Positions 10,009-18,835 of a DNA stretch of 64,000 bases are shown here, piece after piece. The DNA is taken from contig CALOGB020000056.1 in the NCBI GenBank assembly GCA_942636505.2, forward strand, positions 124,001 to 188,000, given 5' to 3'. The first letter of the stretch is position 1. Each line of letters starts with the position of its first letter. This DNA comes from an uncultured bacterium (GTDB lineage Bacteria; Pseudomonadota; Alphaproteobacteria; Sphingomonadales; Sphingomonadaceae). Below the pieces are notes generated by a model. That model had not been told where the DNA came from, made no database searches, and saw only the letters and a list, made by a program, of their open reading frames with translations. The translations under genes were made by a program, and so were the position numbers.

Positions 10009-10719
10009 ATGGCGAACAAGCTCTACACCGACGCGGCGGCGGCGCTCGAAGGCGTGCTGTTCGACGGCATGACGATCTGCGCGGGCGGGTTCGGGCTGTG
10101 CGGCATCCCCGAGCGGCTGATTGACGCGATTGAGGCGTCCGGGGTGAAGGACCTGACGATCGCCAGCAACAACGCCGGGATCGACGGGCAGGGCCTCGGC
10201 AAGCTGCTCCGCTCGCGCCAGGTGAAGAAGATGATCTCGTCCTATGTCGGCGAGAACAAGGAATTCGAGCGGCAATATCTCAGCGGCGAACTCGAGGTCG
10301 AGTTCTGTCCGCAGGGCACGCTCGCCGAACGCTGCCGGGCAGGGGGGGCGGGCATCCCCGGCTTCTACACCAAGACCGGCGTCGGCACGCAGGTCGCCGA
10401 GGGCAAGGAAACGAAGGTCTTCGACGGCCAGGAATACATCCTCGAACGCGGCATCCGCGCCGATCTCGCGATCATCAAGGGCTGGAAGGCGGACGAGAGC
10501 GGCAACCTCATCTTCCGCAAGACCGCGCGCAACTTCAACCAGCCGATGGCGACTGCGGGGAAGATCTGCGTCGCAGAGGTCGAGGAGATCGTCCCCGTCG
10601 GCAGCCTCGATCCCGACACGATCCACCTGCCGGGCATCTACGTGAAGCGGATGATCGTCGGCGCGCCCTACGACAAGCAGATCGAATTCCGCACCGTCCG
10701 CGAGCGGGTCCCGGCGTGA
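10009..10719 (+). CDS. scoA: 3-oxoacid CoA-transferase subunit A
   Basis: A 236-residue alpha subunit of succinyl-CoA:3-ketoacid (acetoacetate) CoA-transferase. It moves CoA from succinyl-CoA to acetoacetate for ketone or PHB breakdown. Family marks are the start [36 protein letters not shown], and [15 protein letters not shown]. The ATG follows AGGAGG at ideal spacing. The partner subunit scoB is not adjacent: an acid phosphatase lipoprotein gene and a DUF5076 gene lie between them, each coupled by an overlap. The stop overlaps the GTG start of the next gene by 4 bp. Confidence 0.95.
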   Translation: MANKLYTDAAAALEGVLFDGMTICAGGFGLCGIPERLIDAIEASGVKDLTIASNNAGIDGQGLGKLLRSRQVKKMISSYVGENKEFERQYLSGELEVEFCPQGTLAERCRAGGAGIPGFYTKTGVGTQVAEGKETKVFDGQEYILERGIRADLAIIKGWKADESGNLIFRKTARNFNQPMATAGKICVAEVEEIVPVGSLDPDTIHLPGIYVKRMIVGAPYDKQIEFRTVRERVPA

Positions 10720-11675
10720 CGCTGGGCCAACCGGTGTACCGCAAACGCAACCCGTTCTCCTGCGAACGCAGGAGCCCAGGGTTAGGGGCATGGCGCTTGG
10801 TATCCTGGACCCCTGCGTTCGCAGGGGCACTGGTGCTCCAAGGCTGCGTCAGCGTGTCTGCGCCGACCTCAATCGCAGCCACGCCGACTGTCTCCGCCCC
10901 CGTCACCGTCGACGGCGTGCCAGCCGGCATGCAGTATCTCTACGCCTCGGGCGAAGCCGCCGCGGTCAGCATTCAGGCTTGGAACGCGCTCGTCGGCTAT
11001 GTCCGCGCGCAACGCACACCAACTTCAGTCGTCCTAGCCCAAGGCGCCACGCTCGCCGCGCCGGTCTTCACCGCCTGCGGCACCAAACCCAAGGCCGCGG
11101 TGTTCGACGTCGACGAAACCGTCCTCCTCAACCTCGGTTTCGAATACGACGCGTCCTCCGGTCAGCCCTGGTCCGATCCCCGCTGGCAGGACTGGGAGCG
11201 CACCGGGGTCAAGCAGGTCGCACCCGTCCCCGGCGCGCTCGCCGCGCTCGCCCAACTCCGCGCTATGGGCGTCACGGTGATCTTCAACACCAACCGCTCC
11301 GCCGCCAACTCCGCACAAACCGAGGCCACGATCGAAGCCGCCGGCCTCGGCCCAGCCCGCCACCGCGAGACGCTGTTCCTCGCCGGCGACGACGCTACGG
11401 GCTCGAAGAAGGACGGCCGCCGCGCGATGATCGCCGCAACATACTGCGTAGTCGCGATGGGCGGCGACCAGCTCGGCGACTTCAGCGACCTGTTCAACGT
11501 GGGCCAAACCCCCGCCGCCCGTCGCGCAACAGTCCAGTCGCCCGCGATCGCGGCCAGATGGGGGGCAGGGTGGTTCGTCCTGCCCAACCCCGTCTACGGC
11601 ACCGCGCTCAAGGGCAACCGTGAGGACGTATTCCCGCCAGCAGTCCGCTGGGCCCCGACTGGAGGCGTACGCTAA
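10716..11675 (+). CDS. Class-C-like acid phosphatase, lipoprotein e(P4)/HAD IIIB family
   Basis: A 319-residue predicted lipoprotein. The GTG start overlaps the scoA stop. A signal sequence ends in the lipobox LVLQGC, so the mature protein would be lipid-anchored. The HAD motifs are [13 protein letters not shown] (DxDET), VIFNTNRS, the Lys region GSKKDGRR, and [11 protein letters not shown]. Relatives are nonspecific acid phosphatases or 5'-nucleotidases at the cell surface. The first 40 codons are unusual: they are a copy of the intergenic palindrome class (10754-10829), and the hydrophobic segment [12 protein letters not shown] is its translation. The exact start is therefore uncertain; a TTG at about 10800 is an alternative. 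Confidence 0.85.
   Translation: MTLGQPVYRKRNPFSCERRSPGLGAWRLVSWTPAFAGALVLQGCVSVSAPTSIAATPTVSAPVTVDGVPAGMQYLYASGEAAAVSIQAWNALVGYVRAQRTPTSVVLAQGATLAAPVFTACGTKPKAAVFDVDETVLLNLGFEYDASSGQPWSDPRWQDWERTGVKQVAPVPGALAALAQLRAMGVTVIFNTNRSAANSAQTEATIEAAGLGPARHRETLFLAGDDATGSKKDGRRAMIAATYCVVAMGGDQLGDFSDLFNVGQTPAARRATVQSPAIAARWGAGWFVLPNPVYGTALKGNREDVFPPAVRWAPTGGVR
10754..10829. repeat. Palindromic repeat inside the phosphatase signal-peptide coding region
   Basis: TTCTCCTGCGAACGCAGGAGCC and the mirrored CCCCTGCGTTCGCAGGGGC flank a spacer containing CCCAGG and CCTGG. The sequence belongs to the same class as 3781-3839 and 62109-62138, which are intergenic. Here it lies within the coding frame of the lipoprotein gene. 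Confidence 0.8.
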
Positions 11676-11983
11676 TGGCCGACCATCCCAACGCGATCGC
11701 GCTCGACAAGGGCGCGCAACTCACCAGCGAATCGGTCGAGGTCGCGCGGATCTGGATCACCAACGGCGCCGGCAGCAACGTGCTGATCGACGCGGGCATT
11801 CTCGAGGATCCGACCGTGTTCGGCTACCTTCTCGCCGACACGATCCGCCACGCCGCGCGCGCCTATGCGGGCACCTGGGGCCTCGACGAGGATGCCGCGT
11901 TGCAGGCGATCGTCGACGGCGTCGGCACCGAACTCCGCGAACAATTCACGACCATCACCACCATCCAGGAAGGAATGCACTGA
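11675..11983 (+). CDS. DUF5076 domain-containing protein
   Basis: A 102-residue cytoplasmic protein of the alphaproteobacterial DUF5076 family, function unknown. The segment [19 protein letters not shown] and the following helices are characteristic. The start codon shares one base with the upstream TAA and the stop shares one base with the scoB ATG, so translation is probably coupled through phosphatase, DUF5076 and scoB. The position inside a CoA-transferase operon suggests a link to that operon, but nothing in the sequence gives a reaction. Confidence 0.85.
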   Translation: MADHPNAIALDKGAQLTSESVEVARIWITNGAGSNVLIDAGILEDPTVFGYLLADTIRHAARAYAGTWGLDEDAALQAIVDGVGTELREQFTTITTIQEGMH

Positions 11984-12618
11984 TGCCCTGGGACCGTAAC
12001 CAGATGGCCGCGCGCGCGGCGCAGGAACTGAAGGACGGCTATTACGTCAATCTCGGCATCGGCATCCCGACGCTTGTCGCGAACAATATCCCCGAGGGGA
12101 TGACCGTCACGCTCCAGTCGGAGAACGGCATGCTCGGGATCGGCCCGTTCCCCTATGCGGGCGAGGAGGACGCCGACCTGATCAACGCCGGCAAGCAGAC
12201 GATCAGCGAACTCCCCTCGTCCGTATATTTCAGCTCGTCGGACAGCTTCGCGATGATCCGCGGCGGCCATATCGATCTCACGGTGCTGGGCGCGATGGAG
12301 GTCAGCGAAGACGGCGACATCGCCAACTGGATGATTCCCGGCAAGATGATCAAGGGCATGGGCGGCGCGATGGACCTCGTCGCCGGCGTCAAGCAGATCA
12401 TCGTCGTGATGGACCACACCGCCAAGGACGGAACACCGAAGTTCATCCCGTCCTGCACGCTGCCGCTGACCGGCAAGAACGTCGTCGACATGATCGTCAC
12501 GGATCTCGCCGTGTTCCAGCGTCCCGATCACGACAGCCCGTTCAAGCTGGTCGAGATGGCGCCGGGCGTCACCGCGGACGAGATCGCCGCGAAGACTACG
12601 GCAAACTACACCGCCTGA
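11983..12618 (+). CDS. scoB: 3-oxoacid CoA-transferase subunit B
   Basis: A 211-residue beta subunit of the CoA-transferase encoded with scoA. The catalytic glutamate lies in [11 protein letters not shown], the thioester-forming residue of the family. The C-terminal half has [23 protein letters not shown] and [18 protein letters not shown] lies just upstream of the ATG, and the ATG overlaps the DUF5076 stop by one base. With ScoA it should form the active heteromer in the cytoplasm. The stop overlaps the next gene's ATG by one base. Confidence 0.96.
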   Translation: MPWDRNQMAARAAQELKDGYYVNLGIGIPTLVANNIPEGMTVTLQSENGMLGIGPFPYAGEEDADLINAGKQTISELPSSVYFSSSDSFAMIRGGHIDLTVLGAMEVSEDGDIANWMIPGKMIKGMGGAMDLVAGVKQIIVVMDHTAKDGTPKFIPSCTLPLTGKNVVDMIVTDLAVFQRPDHDSPFKLVEMAPGVTADEIAAKTTANYTA

Positions 12619-13301
12619 TGGGTTACACTCTCGTCACCGCGAACCGGAATTATTCGAGCTGGTCGCTGCGCCCCTGGGTCTTGATGAAGGCGCTCGGCAT
12701 TGCGTTCGAGGACCGGATCGAGCCGTTCCTGGAGCCCGTCAATTACGAGGCGTTCCGCGCCTTCTCGCCGACCGGACAGGTGCCGGTGCTGATCGACGAC
12801 GAGCGAACCGTATGGGATTCGCTCGGCATCGTCCTCTACCTCGCCGAGCGTCACGACGGCGTCTGGCCGGTCGATGCCGAGGCACGCGCGTGGGCGATCT
12901 GCGCGACGGCCGAGATGCATGGCGGGTTCTGCGCGCTCCGCAACGAGCGGACGATGAACGTCGGCGTCCGCGTCGACGCCGCCCCCGGCAGCGACGCTCT
13001 CGACCGCGACGTCGCGCGGATCGCCGAACTCTGGAGCGAGGGGCTCGATCGGTTCGGCGGCCCCTGGTTCGCAGGCGCAGAGTTCACCGCCGTCGATGCG
13101 TTCTATGCGCCGGTCGCGTTCCGCGTCCGGACCTACGGGATCCACGTCGGTGCGGCTGGACTCGCTTGGGTCGAGCGGATCATCGCCCACCCGGCGATGC
13201 GCGAATGGGAAGCGACCGCCCTCGCCGAGACATGGCGCGAGGAAAGCCACGAGGCCGACCTCGCAACATGCGGATCGATCACCGCGGACTTCCGCCGCTG
13301 A
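12618..13301 (+). CDS. Glutathione S-transferase family protein
   Basis: A 227-residue GST of the NYSSWSLRPW type, with the catalytic-site Ser pair near residues 13-15 in the thioredoxin-like domain. SPTGQVPVLID carries the cis-Pro and VWDSLGIVLYLAE the glutathione-contact D-S pair. The helical domain includes GGPWFAGAEFTAVDAFYAPV. The substrate is unknown. It is coupled by one-base overlaps to scoB upstream and to the esterase downstream. It belongs to a different GST subgroup from the 141-764 gene. Confidence 0.87.
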   Translation: MGYTLVTANRNYSSWSLRPWVLMKALGIAFEDRIEPFLEPVNYEAFRAFSPTGQVPVLIDDERTVWDSLGIVLYLAERHDGVWPVDAEARAWAICATAEMHGGFCALRNERTMNVGVRVDAAPGSDALDRDVARIAELWSEGLDRFGGPWFAGAEFTAVDAFYAPVAFRVRTYGIHVGAAGLAWVERIIAHPAMREWEATALAETWREESHEADLATCGSITADFRR

Positions 13302-14191
13302 TGCGCCGCACTGCGATCGTCATAGCGCTGATCGTGATCCTGATCGCAGGCACGGCGTTCACCGCGGGACCGGGTACGCTGAGCGTCCTCGACGGCATCA
13401 TGGGTGGCGGTCGCGGTACGGCGCGCATCCGCGAAGGCGTCCCGTTCGGCACGCACGGACAGAAGCTCGACGTCTGGCGCCCGTCCGGCGGCGCGAAGAC
13501 CGACCTGCCCGTGCTGATCTTCTGGTACGGCGGCGGCTGGGTTCACGGCTCGCGCGGCGCCTATGCGTTCGCCGCGCGCGCCTATGCGAAGGCGGGCTAC
13601 GTCGTCGTCATGCCCGACTACCGCAAAGTGCCCGACGTCCGCTTTCCGGCTTTCCTCCAGGACGGCGCCGAAGCGGTGAAATGGACGCTGGACCACATCG
13701 CCGCGGCGGGCGGCGACCCGAACCGGATCGCCGTCGCCGGCCATTCCGCGGGCGCCTACACCGTCGCGATGCTGACGCTCGATCAGCGCTGGCTGAAGGC
13801 GGAGGGCGTCGACCCGCGCATCATCAAGGCCGCGGTCGGCCTGTGTGGGCCGTACGATTTCTACCCCTTCACCGCCAAGCGCGCGATCGACGCGATGCAG
13901 GGTGCCGCCGACCCGGTAATGACCCAGCCGATCCACTTCGCACGGGCGGATGCCCCGCCGATGCTGCTGATCACTGCCGGTGACGACACGCAGGTCAAGC
14001 CGCACAACGCGATCAACCTCACCGCGCGGCTGAAGGCGCTTGGGGCGCCGGTGACGCACATCGACTACCCCGGTTTGAGCCACGAGAACGTCGCGATGGC
14101 ACTCTCGAAACCGTTCCGCGGCAAGGCGCCGGTGCTCGCCGACAGCGTCGCATTCCTGAACAAAGCGATGCCTCCCCTCCCGTCATCCTGA
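13301..14191 (+). CDS. Membrane-anchored or exported alpha/beta hydrolase (esterase)
   Basis: A 296-residue protein with an N-terminal hydrophobic segment (about 4-22), so exported or anchored. The fold is the hormone-sensitive lipase/BD-FAE type: the oxyanion segment is FWYGGGWVHGS, the nucleophile elbow AGHSAGAY, the acid ITAGDD and the histidine GLSHEN. The usual HGGG is YGGG here, an uncommon first residue. It may act on short acyl or carbamate-like esters. The ATG shares one base with the GST stop. The last residues (LPSS) and the stop codon come from the start of a palindromic repeat. Confidence 0.85.
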   Translation: MRRTAIVIALIVILIAGTAFTAGPGTLSVLDGIMGGGRGTARIREGVPFGTHGQKLDVWRPSGGAKTDLPVLIFWYGGGWVHGSRGAYAFAARAYAKAGYVVVMPDYRKVPDVRFPAFLQDGAEAVKWTLDHIAAAGGDPNRIAVAGHSAGAYTVAMLTLDQRWLKAEGVDPRIIKAAVGLCGPYDFYPFTAKRAIDAMQGAADPVMTQPIHFARADAPPMLLITAGDDTQVKPHNAINLTARLKALGAPVTHIDYPGLSHENVAMALSKPFRGKAPVLADSVAFLNKAMPPLPSS

Positions 14192-14264
14192 CGAAAGTCA
14201 GGACCCAGGATACCAAGCACTGCCCTCCGTAACTCTGGATCCTGACTTTCGTCAGGATGACGGG
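14179..14264. repeat. Palindromic repeat (GTCATCC class, copy 2) overlapping the esterase stop
   Basis: CCCGTCATCCTGACGAAAGT with its continuation pairs with CCTGACTTTCGTCAGGATGACGGG. The outer arms match the repeat at 801-885. The first 13 bases encode the end of the esterase and supply its TGA. Confidence 0.85.
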
Positions 14265-14283
14265 GCAGGGGGCGATCCCTTTT

Positions 14284-14341
14284 TGTTTCCCCGCGAAGGC
14301 GAGGACCCAGTTTGGGCTCCCGCCTTCGCAGGAGAACAAAC
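14284..14341. repeat. Intergenic palindrome, CGCGAAGGCG class (copy 2)
   Basis: TTGTTTCCCCGCGAAGGCG and its continuation pair with CCCGCCTTCGCAGGAGAACAAA around the centre CCCAGTTTGGG. It lies 93 bp before leuC; a false N-terminal extension of LeuC results if this repeat is translated. Confidence 0.85.
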
Positions 14342-14433
14342 ATCCTCTGTGCGTGACCCCGACTCATCCCAACGACCGAAAATTACATACAACCTTGGCG
14401 CCGCACCCCTTTTCGGTTAACGCGCGCTCCATC

Positions 14434-15870
14434 ATGGCAACTCCGCAAACGCTGTACGAAAAGATCTGGGCGGCGCACGTCGTCGAACGCCGCGACGACG
14501 GCACCTGCCTGATCTATATCGACCGCCACCTCGTCCACGAAGTCACCAGCCCGCAGGCGTTCGAAGGCCTCCGCGTAGCCGGCCGCAAAGTCCGCCGCCC
14601 CGACCTGACGCTCGCCGTCCCCGATCACAATCTCCCGACCACCGCGCGCAAGGACGCCGCCGGCCGCGTCCTGCCGATCGCCGATCCCGAGAGCGCGCAG
14701 CAACTCGACGCGCTCCGCCGCAACACCACCGAGTTCGGCATCGACTATATCGACGCGACCGCCGCCGAGCAGGGCATCGTCCACGTCGTCGGCCCCGAGC
14801 AGGGCTTTACGCTCCCCGGCACCACGCTGGTTTGTGGCGACAGCCATACGTCGGCGCACGGCGCACTAGGCGCTTTGGCGTTCGGGATCGGCACCAGCGA
14901 GGTCGAGCACGTCCTCGCCACGCAGACGTTGCTGTTGTCGCAAGCCAAGACGATGGAAGTCCGCGTCGACGGCGAACTCGGCTTCGGCGTCTCCCCCAAG
15001 GACGTCATCCTCGCGATCATCGGCAAGATCGGCGCCGCGGGTGGCACCGGCCACGTCATCGAATTCACCGGCAGCGTCATCCGCGCGATGTCGATCGAAG
15101 GTCGCCTGACGATCGCCAACATGTCGATCGAGGCGGGCGCGCGCGCCGGCCTGATCGCGCCCGACGACACCACCTTCGCGTATCTCAAGGGCCGCCCGAT
15201 GGCCCCGACCGGCGAGAACTGGGACCGCGCGGTGACGTGGTGGCGTAGTCTCGCCACCGATCCCGGCGCGCGCTACGACAAGTCCGTCACGCTCGACGCC
15301 GCCGATATCGCCCCCGGCCTCACCTGGGGGACAAGTCCCGAGGATGTCGTGCCGATCACCGGATTCGTCCCCGAACCGTCGAGTTTCGCCGATCCCGCCA
15401 AGCAGGCCGCCGCGCAGAAGTCGCTCGATTACATGGGCCTCACCGCCGGCACCGCGATGCAAGACGTCACGATCCAGCACGTCTTCATCGGCAGCTGCAC
15501 CAACAGCCGCATCGAGGACCTGCGCGCCGCCGCAGCGATCGCCGACGGTCGCCATGTCGCCACGGGCGTCCGCGCGCTCGTCGTCCCCGGTTCCGGCCTC
15601 GTGAAGCGCCAGGCCGAAGCCGAGGGGCTCGATCGTATCTTCATTACCGCGGGTTTCGAATGGCGCGAACCGGGGTGTTCGATGTGCCTCGCGATGAACC
15701 CGGACAAAGTCCCTGCGGGGGAGCGTTGCGCTTCCACGTCGAACCGTAATTTCGTCGGCAGACAGGGTCCCGGAGCGCGCACGCATCTGGTATCACCTGC
15801 GATGGCGGCGGCAGCGGCGGTCACCGGTAAGCTGAGCGACGTCAGAGAGTTGATGGGGGAAAGAGCGTGA
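14434..15870 (+). CDS. leuC: 3-isopropylmalate dehydratase large subunit
   Basis: A 478-residue aconitase-family subunit that, with LeuD, isomerises 2-isopropylmalate to 3-isopropylmalate in leucine synthesis. The 4Fe-4S ligands are the Cys in [11 protein letters not shown] and the pair in [22 protein letters not shown] and the basic AGRKVRRP segment also fit. The start [15 protein letters not shown] matches the family; codons further upstream are a repeat. The stop overlaps a 34-codon ORF that in turn overlaps leuD. Confidence 0.97.
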   Translation: MATPQTLYEKIWAAHVVERRDDGTCLIYIDRHLVHEVTSPQAFEGLRVAGRKVRRPDLTLAVPDHNLPTTARKDAAGRVLPIADPESAQQLDALRRNTTEFGIDYIDATAAEQGIVHVVGPEQGFTLPGTTLVCGDSHTSAHGALGALAFGIGTSEVEHVLATQTLLLSQAKTMEVRVDGELGFGVSPKDVILAIIGKIGAAGGTGHVIEFTGSVIRAMSIEGRLTIANMSIEAGARAGLIAPDDTTFAYLKGRPMAPTGENWDRAVTWWRSLATDPGARYDKSVTLDAADIAPGLTWGTSPEDVVPITGFVPEPSSFADPAKQAAAQKSLDYMGLTAGTAMQDVTIQHVFIGSCTNSRIEDLRAAAAIADGRHVATGVRALVVPGSGLVKRQAEAEGLDRIFITAGFEWREPGCSMCLAMNPDKVPAGERCASTSNRNFVGRQGPGARTHLVSPAMAAAAAVTGKLSDVRELMGERA

Positions 15871-15971
15871 AGAAAGTTTTCGTATTGCTGGCGGCTGGCG
15901 CAATGATCAGCGGCGTCGCGGCCTATGTCGCATCGGCGCGTGTGGTTCCGGAGCGCACGGAACAGCGATGA
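15867..15971 (+). CDS. Small membrane or secreted peptide between leuC and leuD
   Basis: A 34-codon frame starts with GTG that overlaps the leuC stop by 4 bp and ends in a TGA overlapping the leuD ATG by 4 bp. The product starts [20 protein letters not shown], a basic start followed by a hydrophobic helix, and ends in a charged tail VPERTEQR. The double overlap means ribosomes could pass from leuC through this frame to leuD. The signal-like sequence would suit a single-pass peptide or a translated linker. I know no family for it. Translation is inferred from the overlaps and from GGGGGAAAG upstream. Confidence 0.6.
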   Translation: MKKVFVLLAAGAMISGVAAYVASARVVPERTEQR

Positions 15972-16597
15972 CCCCCGTCACGACCGTCTCGGGCCGCGCC
16001 TATCCGTGGGGCGCGAAGAACATCGACACCGACGTCATCATCCCGGCGCACTGGCTGAAGACGATCACGCGCACCGGCCTCGGCCGCGGCGCGTTCGAGA
16101 CGGTCCGCGCGCAACCCGGTAACATCTTCGACGACCCGCGCTATGCCGGTTCGCCGATCCTCATTGCCGGCGATAATTTCGGCTGTGGCTCCAGTCGCGA
16201 GCATGCCGCCTGGGCACTCGCCGACATGGGCATCACCGCGGTGATCGCGCCCAGCTTCTCCGACATCTTCTCTGGCAACGCGTTCAAGAACGGCATCGTC
16301 CCCGTCGTGCTGCCCCAGGAGGCGATCGACCGGCTTATCGAAGTCGCCAAGGACCAGACCGTCACCGTCGATCTCGAGACGATGACCGTCACCACCCCGT
16401 TCCAGGACCGCTTCACCTTCGAACTCGACGCATTCCGTCGCCAGTGCCTCATGGAAGGGCTGGACGAAGTCGGCCTGACGCTGGCAAGGGATACCCAGAT
16501 TTCGAAATTCGAGGAGGCGGTCGCATCGAATCGCCCCTGGACGACGGTGGAGAGCGGGTATGCGAGCATTGGTGTCGAAGGCAGTCGGCGGACCTGA
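15968..16597 (+). CDS. leuD: 3-isopropylmalate dehydratase small subunit
   Basis: A 209-residue swivelling-domain subunit of isopropylmalate isomerase. Marks are [32 protein letters not shown] and [17 protein letters not shown]. It pairs with LeuC. The start overlaps the small ORF stop. The 3' end overlaps the next gene by 38 bp, more than is usual, and the last residues ([10 protein letters not shown]) may be an extension acquired by stop-codon loss. Confidence 0.96.
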   Translation: MTPVTTVSGRAYPWGAKNIDTDVIIPAHWLKTITRTGLGRGAFETVRAQPGNIFDDPRYAGSPILIAGDNFGCGSSREHAAWALADMGITAVIAPSFSDIFSGNAFKNGIVPVVLPQEAIDRLIEVAKDQTVTVDLETMTVTTPFQDRFTFELDAFRRQCLMEGLDEVGLTLARDTQISKFEEAVASNRPWTTVESGYASIGVEGSRRT

Positions 16598-17558
16598 AAC
16601 TCTGGAAATGGTCGAGCTGCCCGATCTGGTAGCCGGCCCCGGACAGGTCGTCGTCGCGGTCAAGGCCTGCGCGATCAACTTCCCCGACGTCCTGATCATC
16701 GAGGACAAATACCAGTTCAAGCCGCAGCGCCCGTTCGCACCGGGCGGCGAGATCGCCGGCACGATCGACTCGATCGGCGAAGGCGTCACCGGCTGGGAAA
16801 TCGGTGACCGCGTGATCGCGATGCTTGGTCACGGCGGCCTGTGCGAGCAGGTGATCGCCGACCCCGCCAAGCTCTATCGCCTCCCAGAAGGCCGCAGCTT
16901 CGCCGAGGGCGCATCGCTGATCCTCACCTACGGCACGACGATCCACGCACTGTTCGACCGCGGCCATATCAAGGCGGGGCAGACCTTGCTCGTGCTCGGC
17001 GCGGCCGGCGGGGTAGGGCTCGCGGCGATCGAACTCGGCAAGGCATTCGGCGCAAAAGTCGTCGCAGCCGTCTCGTCTGAGGAAAAAGCCGCCGCCGCCA
17101 AGTCCGCGGGCGCCGACGAAACGCTGATCTACGCCCGCGCCCCGTTCGACAAGGACCAGTCCAAGGCGCTTGCCGAACAGTTCAAGGCCGCGGTCGGTCG
17201 CGACGGCGCGCACGTGATCTACGATCCGGTCGGCGGCGACTATGCCGAGCCCGCGCTGCGATCGATCGCGTGGGAGGGCAAGTATCTCGTCGTCGGCTTC
17301 CCCGCCGGTATTCCGAAATTGCCGCTCAACCTGACGCTGCTGAAAAGCTGTGACGTGTGCGGCGTATTCTGGGGCGCGTTCGCGGCGCGTGATCCCAAGG
17401 CAAACCAGGCGCATATCGAAACGCTGTTCGATCTGTGGGAAGCGGGAAGGATCGCGCCGCGCGTAACCGAGACATTTGCGTTCGAAGACGGCGGCAAGGC
17501 CATCGCGAAGATGGCGGCTCGCGGTGCTATCGGGAAACTCGTCGTAGAGGTCGGCTGA
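16560..17558 (+). CDS. NADPH:quinone oxidoreductase family protein (zinc-free MDR)
   Basis: A 332-residue medium-chain reductase. The N-terminal GroES-like domain has [17 protein letters not shown] and [11 protein letters not shown]. The nucleotide-binding domain has [24 protein letters not shown]. No structural-zinc cysteine cluster is visible, so it groups with quinone oxidoreductases rather than alcohol dehydrogenases. The start is the ATG inside the 3' end of leuD, giving an intact family N-terminus ([15 protein letters not shown]). The substrate may be a quinone or an enone. Confidence 0.88.
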   Translation: MRALVSKAVGGPETLEMVELPDLVAGPGQVVVAVKACAINFPDVLIIEDKYQFKPQRPFAPGGEIAGTIDSIGEGVTGWEIGDRVIAMLGHGGLCEQVIADPAKLYRLPEGRSFAEGASLILTYGTTIHALFDRGHIKAGQTLLVLGAAGGVGLAAIELGKAFGAKVVAAVSSEEKAAAAKSAGADETLIYARAPFDKDQSKALAEQFKAAVGRDGAHVIYDPVGGDYAEPALRSIAWEGKYLVVGFPAGIPKLPLNLTLLKSCDVCGVFWGAFAARDPKANQAHIETLFDLWEAGRIAPRVTETFAFEDGGKAIAKMAARGAIGKLVVEVG

Positions 17559-17571
17559 GCGCAGCCGCCTC
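17547..17571 (+). terminator. Hairpin at the end of the quinone reductase gene
   Basis: GAGG-CGGCTG pairs with CAGCCG-CCTC across the loop AGCG, with a one-base bulge. It overlaps the stop codon. There is no strong T-tract, so termination would be weak or bidirectional toward the convergent small gene. Confidence 0.45.
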
Positions 17572-17580
17572 TACCGGGGG

Positions 17581-17724
17581 TCAGATCAGCTTGTAAGCGA
17601 CGGCGGCGATCGCGCCCCACATCGCCATCGACGCGAAAATGCCATAGGCAAGACCGTGAACGACCGGCGGCGTCGCGCGCGTCTTGGTCAGGGGAACGGA
17701 TGGCAGTTGGGATAGCGTCGACAT
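17581..17724 (-). CDS. Small single-pass membrane protein (47 aa)
   Basis: A 47-residue frame starts with ATG 7 nt after a strong AGGAG. The product is MSTLSQLPSVPLTKTRATPP followed by a single hydrophobic helix (about residues 24-45, including GIFASMAMWGAIAAVAY). It is probably a small inner-membrane protein of unknown function. Upstream, on the same strand, is a GGAAC-N16-CGAT sequence close to the EcfG stress promoter, so it may belong to the general stress regulon. It is convergent with the quinone reductase gene. Confidence 0.72.
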   Translation of the reverse strand: MSTLSQLPSVPLTKTRATPPVVHGLAYGIFASMAMWGAIAAVAYKLI

Positions 17725-17768
17725 ATCACTCTCCTATCCGTGCACTGTGTCACGTGATCGACTTATAT

Positions 17769-17793
17769 ATCGTTACAACCAGACCATAGTTCC
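17769..17793 (-). promoter_or_regulatory. Candidate EcfG-type promoter before the 47-aa gene
   Basis: The minus strand reads GGAAC, 16 bases, then CGAT. This is one base off the GGAAC-N16-CGTT form seen at 36818-36842. It lies 45 bp upstream of the small gene's ATG. Confidence 0.4.
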
Positions 17794-17885
17794 AGTAGTT
17801 TTTGTACGTTTTCGTCGATTGTTGCGCGGGGGCGTTGTGCGACCTATCTCGTGGCCGAAGACAAGGCTGAACGGGGACCCGCGCA

Positions 17886-18209
17886 ATGACCACTTTCGAC
17901 GACCGCGAACGCGCCAGCGAGGCGAATTTCGCGCGCGAGGAAGAGATGGCCTTCCGGATAACGGCCCGTCGCAATCGCCTGCTCGGGGGATGGGCCGCGC
18001 AGGAAATGCAGCTGACCCCTGAAGAGACGGACGCCTATGCGACCGCGCTCGTGCATGCCGACATGGAAGGCGGCGGCGACGACGACGTCGTGCGGAAACT
18101 GGTCGGCGACCTGACCGCCGCGGGGCTCGACCATGACGAGGCCACCGTCCGCCGCGCGCTTGCACAGCAGATGATCGAGGCGCGTCGCCAATTGCTGGAG
18201 TCGCATTGA
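17886..18209 (+). CDS. DUF1476 protein, F1Fo-ATPase inhibitor zeta-subunit family
   Basis: A 107-residue four-helix protein. MTTFDDRERASEANFAREEE is the N-terminal inhibitory segment typical of the alphaproteobacterial zeta subunit, which blocks rotation and ATP hydrolysis of F1 (shown for Paracoccus). RRNRLLGGWAA follows. Only the family match is from sequence; inhibition in this organism is inferred. It is the first gene of a short set with bolA and grxD, with a 1-bp gap to the next frame. Confidence 0.9.
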   Translation: MTTFDDRERASEANFAREEEMAFRITARRNRLLGGWAAQEMQLTPEETDAYATALVHADMEGGGDDDVVRKLVGDLTAAGLDHDEATVRRALAQQMIEARRQLLESH

Positions 18210-18210
18210 T

Positions 18211-18441
18211 ATGCCGATGGCTGCCAACGATATCGAAGCGATGATCAAGGACGCGATCCCCGATGCCCAGGTTGAGATCACCGATCTCGCGGGCGACGGC
18301 GATCACTATGCTGCCAAGGTCACCGCCGCCAGCTTTGCCGGGATGAGCCGGGTGAAGCAGCACCAGGCTGTCTATGCCGCGCTCGGCGGTCGGATGGGCG
18401 GCGTCCTGCACGCACTACAGCTTACGACCGCAATCTCCTGA
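18211..18441 (+). CDS. BolA family protein
   Basis: A 76-residue BolA/IbaG-type protein. The conserved helix-turn core includes GDGDHYAAKVTAASFAGMSR, followed by VKQHQAVYAAL with the conserved His. BolA proteins bind 2Fe-2S clusters together with monothiol glutaredoxins, and the next gene encodes exactly that partner. A second ATG 6 bp downstream is also possible as the start. Confidence 0.92.
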   Translation: MPMAANDIEAMIKDAIPDAQVEITDLAGDGDHYAAKVTAASFAGMSRVKQHQAVYAALGGRMGGVLHALQLTTAIS

Positions 18442-18452
18442 GGACCGAAGAC

Positions 18453-18776
18453 ATGACCGACGATTCCAACGCCCGCATCGACGCCCTGGTGAAAGCCAGC
18501 CCTGTAGTCCTGTTCATGAAGGGCAGCCCGCTGTTCCCGCAGTGCGGCTTTTCCAGCCGCGCGATCGCGATCCTCAACCATCTCGAGGTCGAGTTCGAGA
18601 GCGTCGACGTGTTGCAGGATCAGGGCATCCGGCAGGGCATCAAGAGCTATTCCGACTGGCCGACCATCCCGCAGCTTTACGTAGATGGCGAATTCGTCGG
18701 CGGCTCCGACATCATGATGGAGATGTACGAGAGCGGCGAGCTGGCGCAGTTGTTCGAGACGCAGAAGGCCAACTGA
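18453..18776 (+). CDS. grxD: Monothiol glutaredoxin, Grx4 type
   Basis: A 107-residue glutaredoxin with the monothiol active site in FPQCGFSSRAI (CGFS). The glutathione-binding region is WPTIPQLYVDGEFVGGSDI. Such proteins carry and transfer 2Fe-2S clusters and form heterocomplexes with BolA proteins, whose gene ends 11 bp upstream. GAGGA precedes the ATG. Confidence 0.95.
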   Translation: MTDDSNARIDALVKASPVVLFMKGSPLFPQCGFSSRAIAILNHLEVEFESVDVLQDQGIRQGIKSYSDWPTIPQLYVDGEFVGGSDIMMEMYESGELAQLFETQKAN

Positions 18777-18790
18777 TCGAGGCACCGGGT

Positions 18791-18835
18791 GGGTGGATCG
18801 ACGCGAGACCGGAAGGGAAAGCGGTCGATCCACCC
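18791..18835 (+). terminator. Hairpin downstream of grxD
   Basis: GGGTGGATCGAC pairs perfectly with GTCGATCCACCC (12 bp) across a 21-nt loop, 15 bp after the grxD stop. No T-run follows. It could stabilise the 3' end or stop transcription. The rest of 18836-19025 shows no gene and presumably holds the promoter of the next one. Confidence 0.55.
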
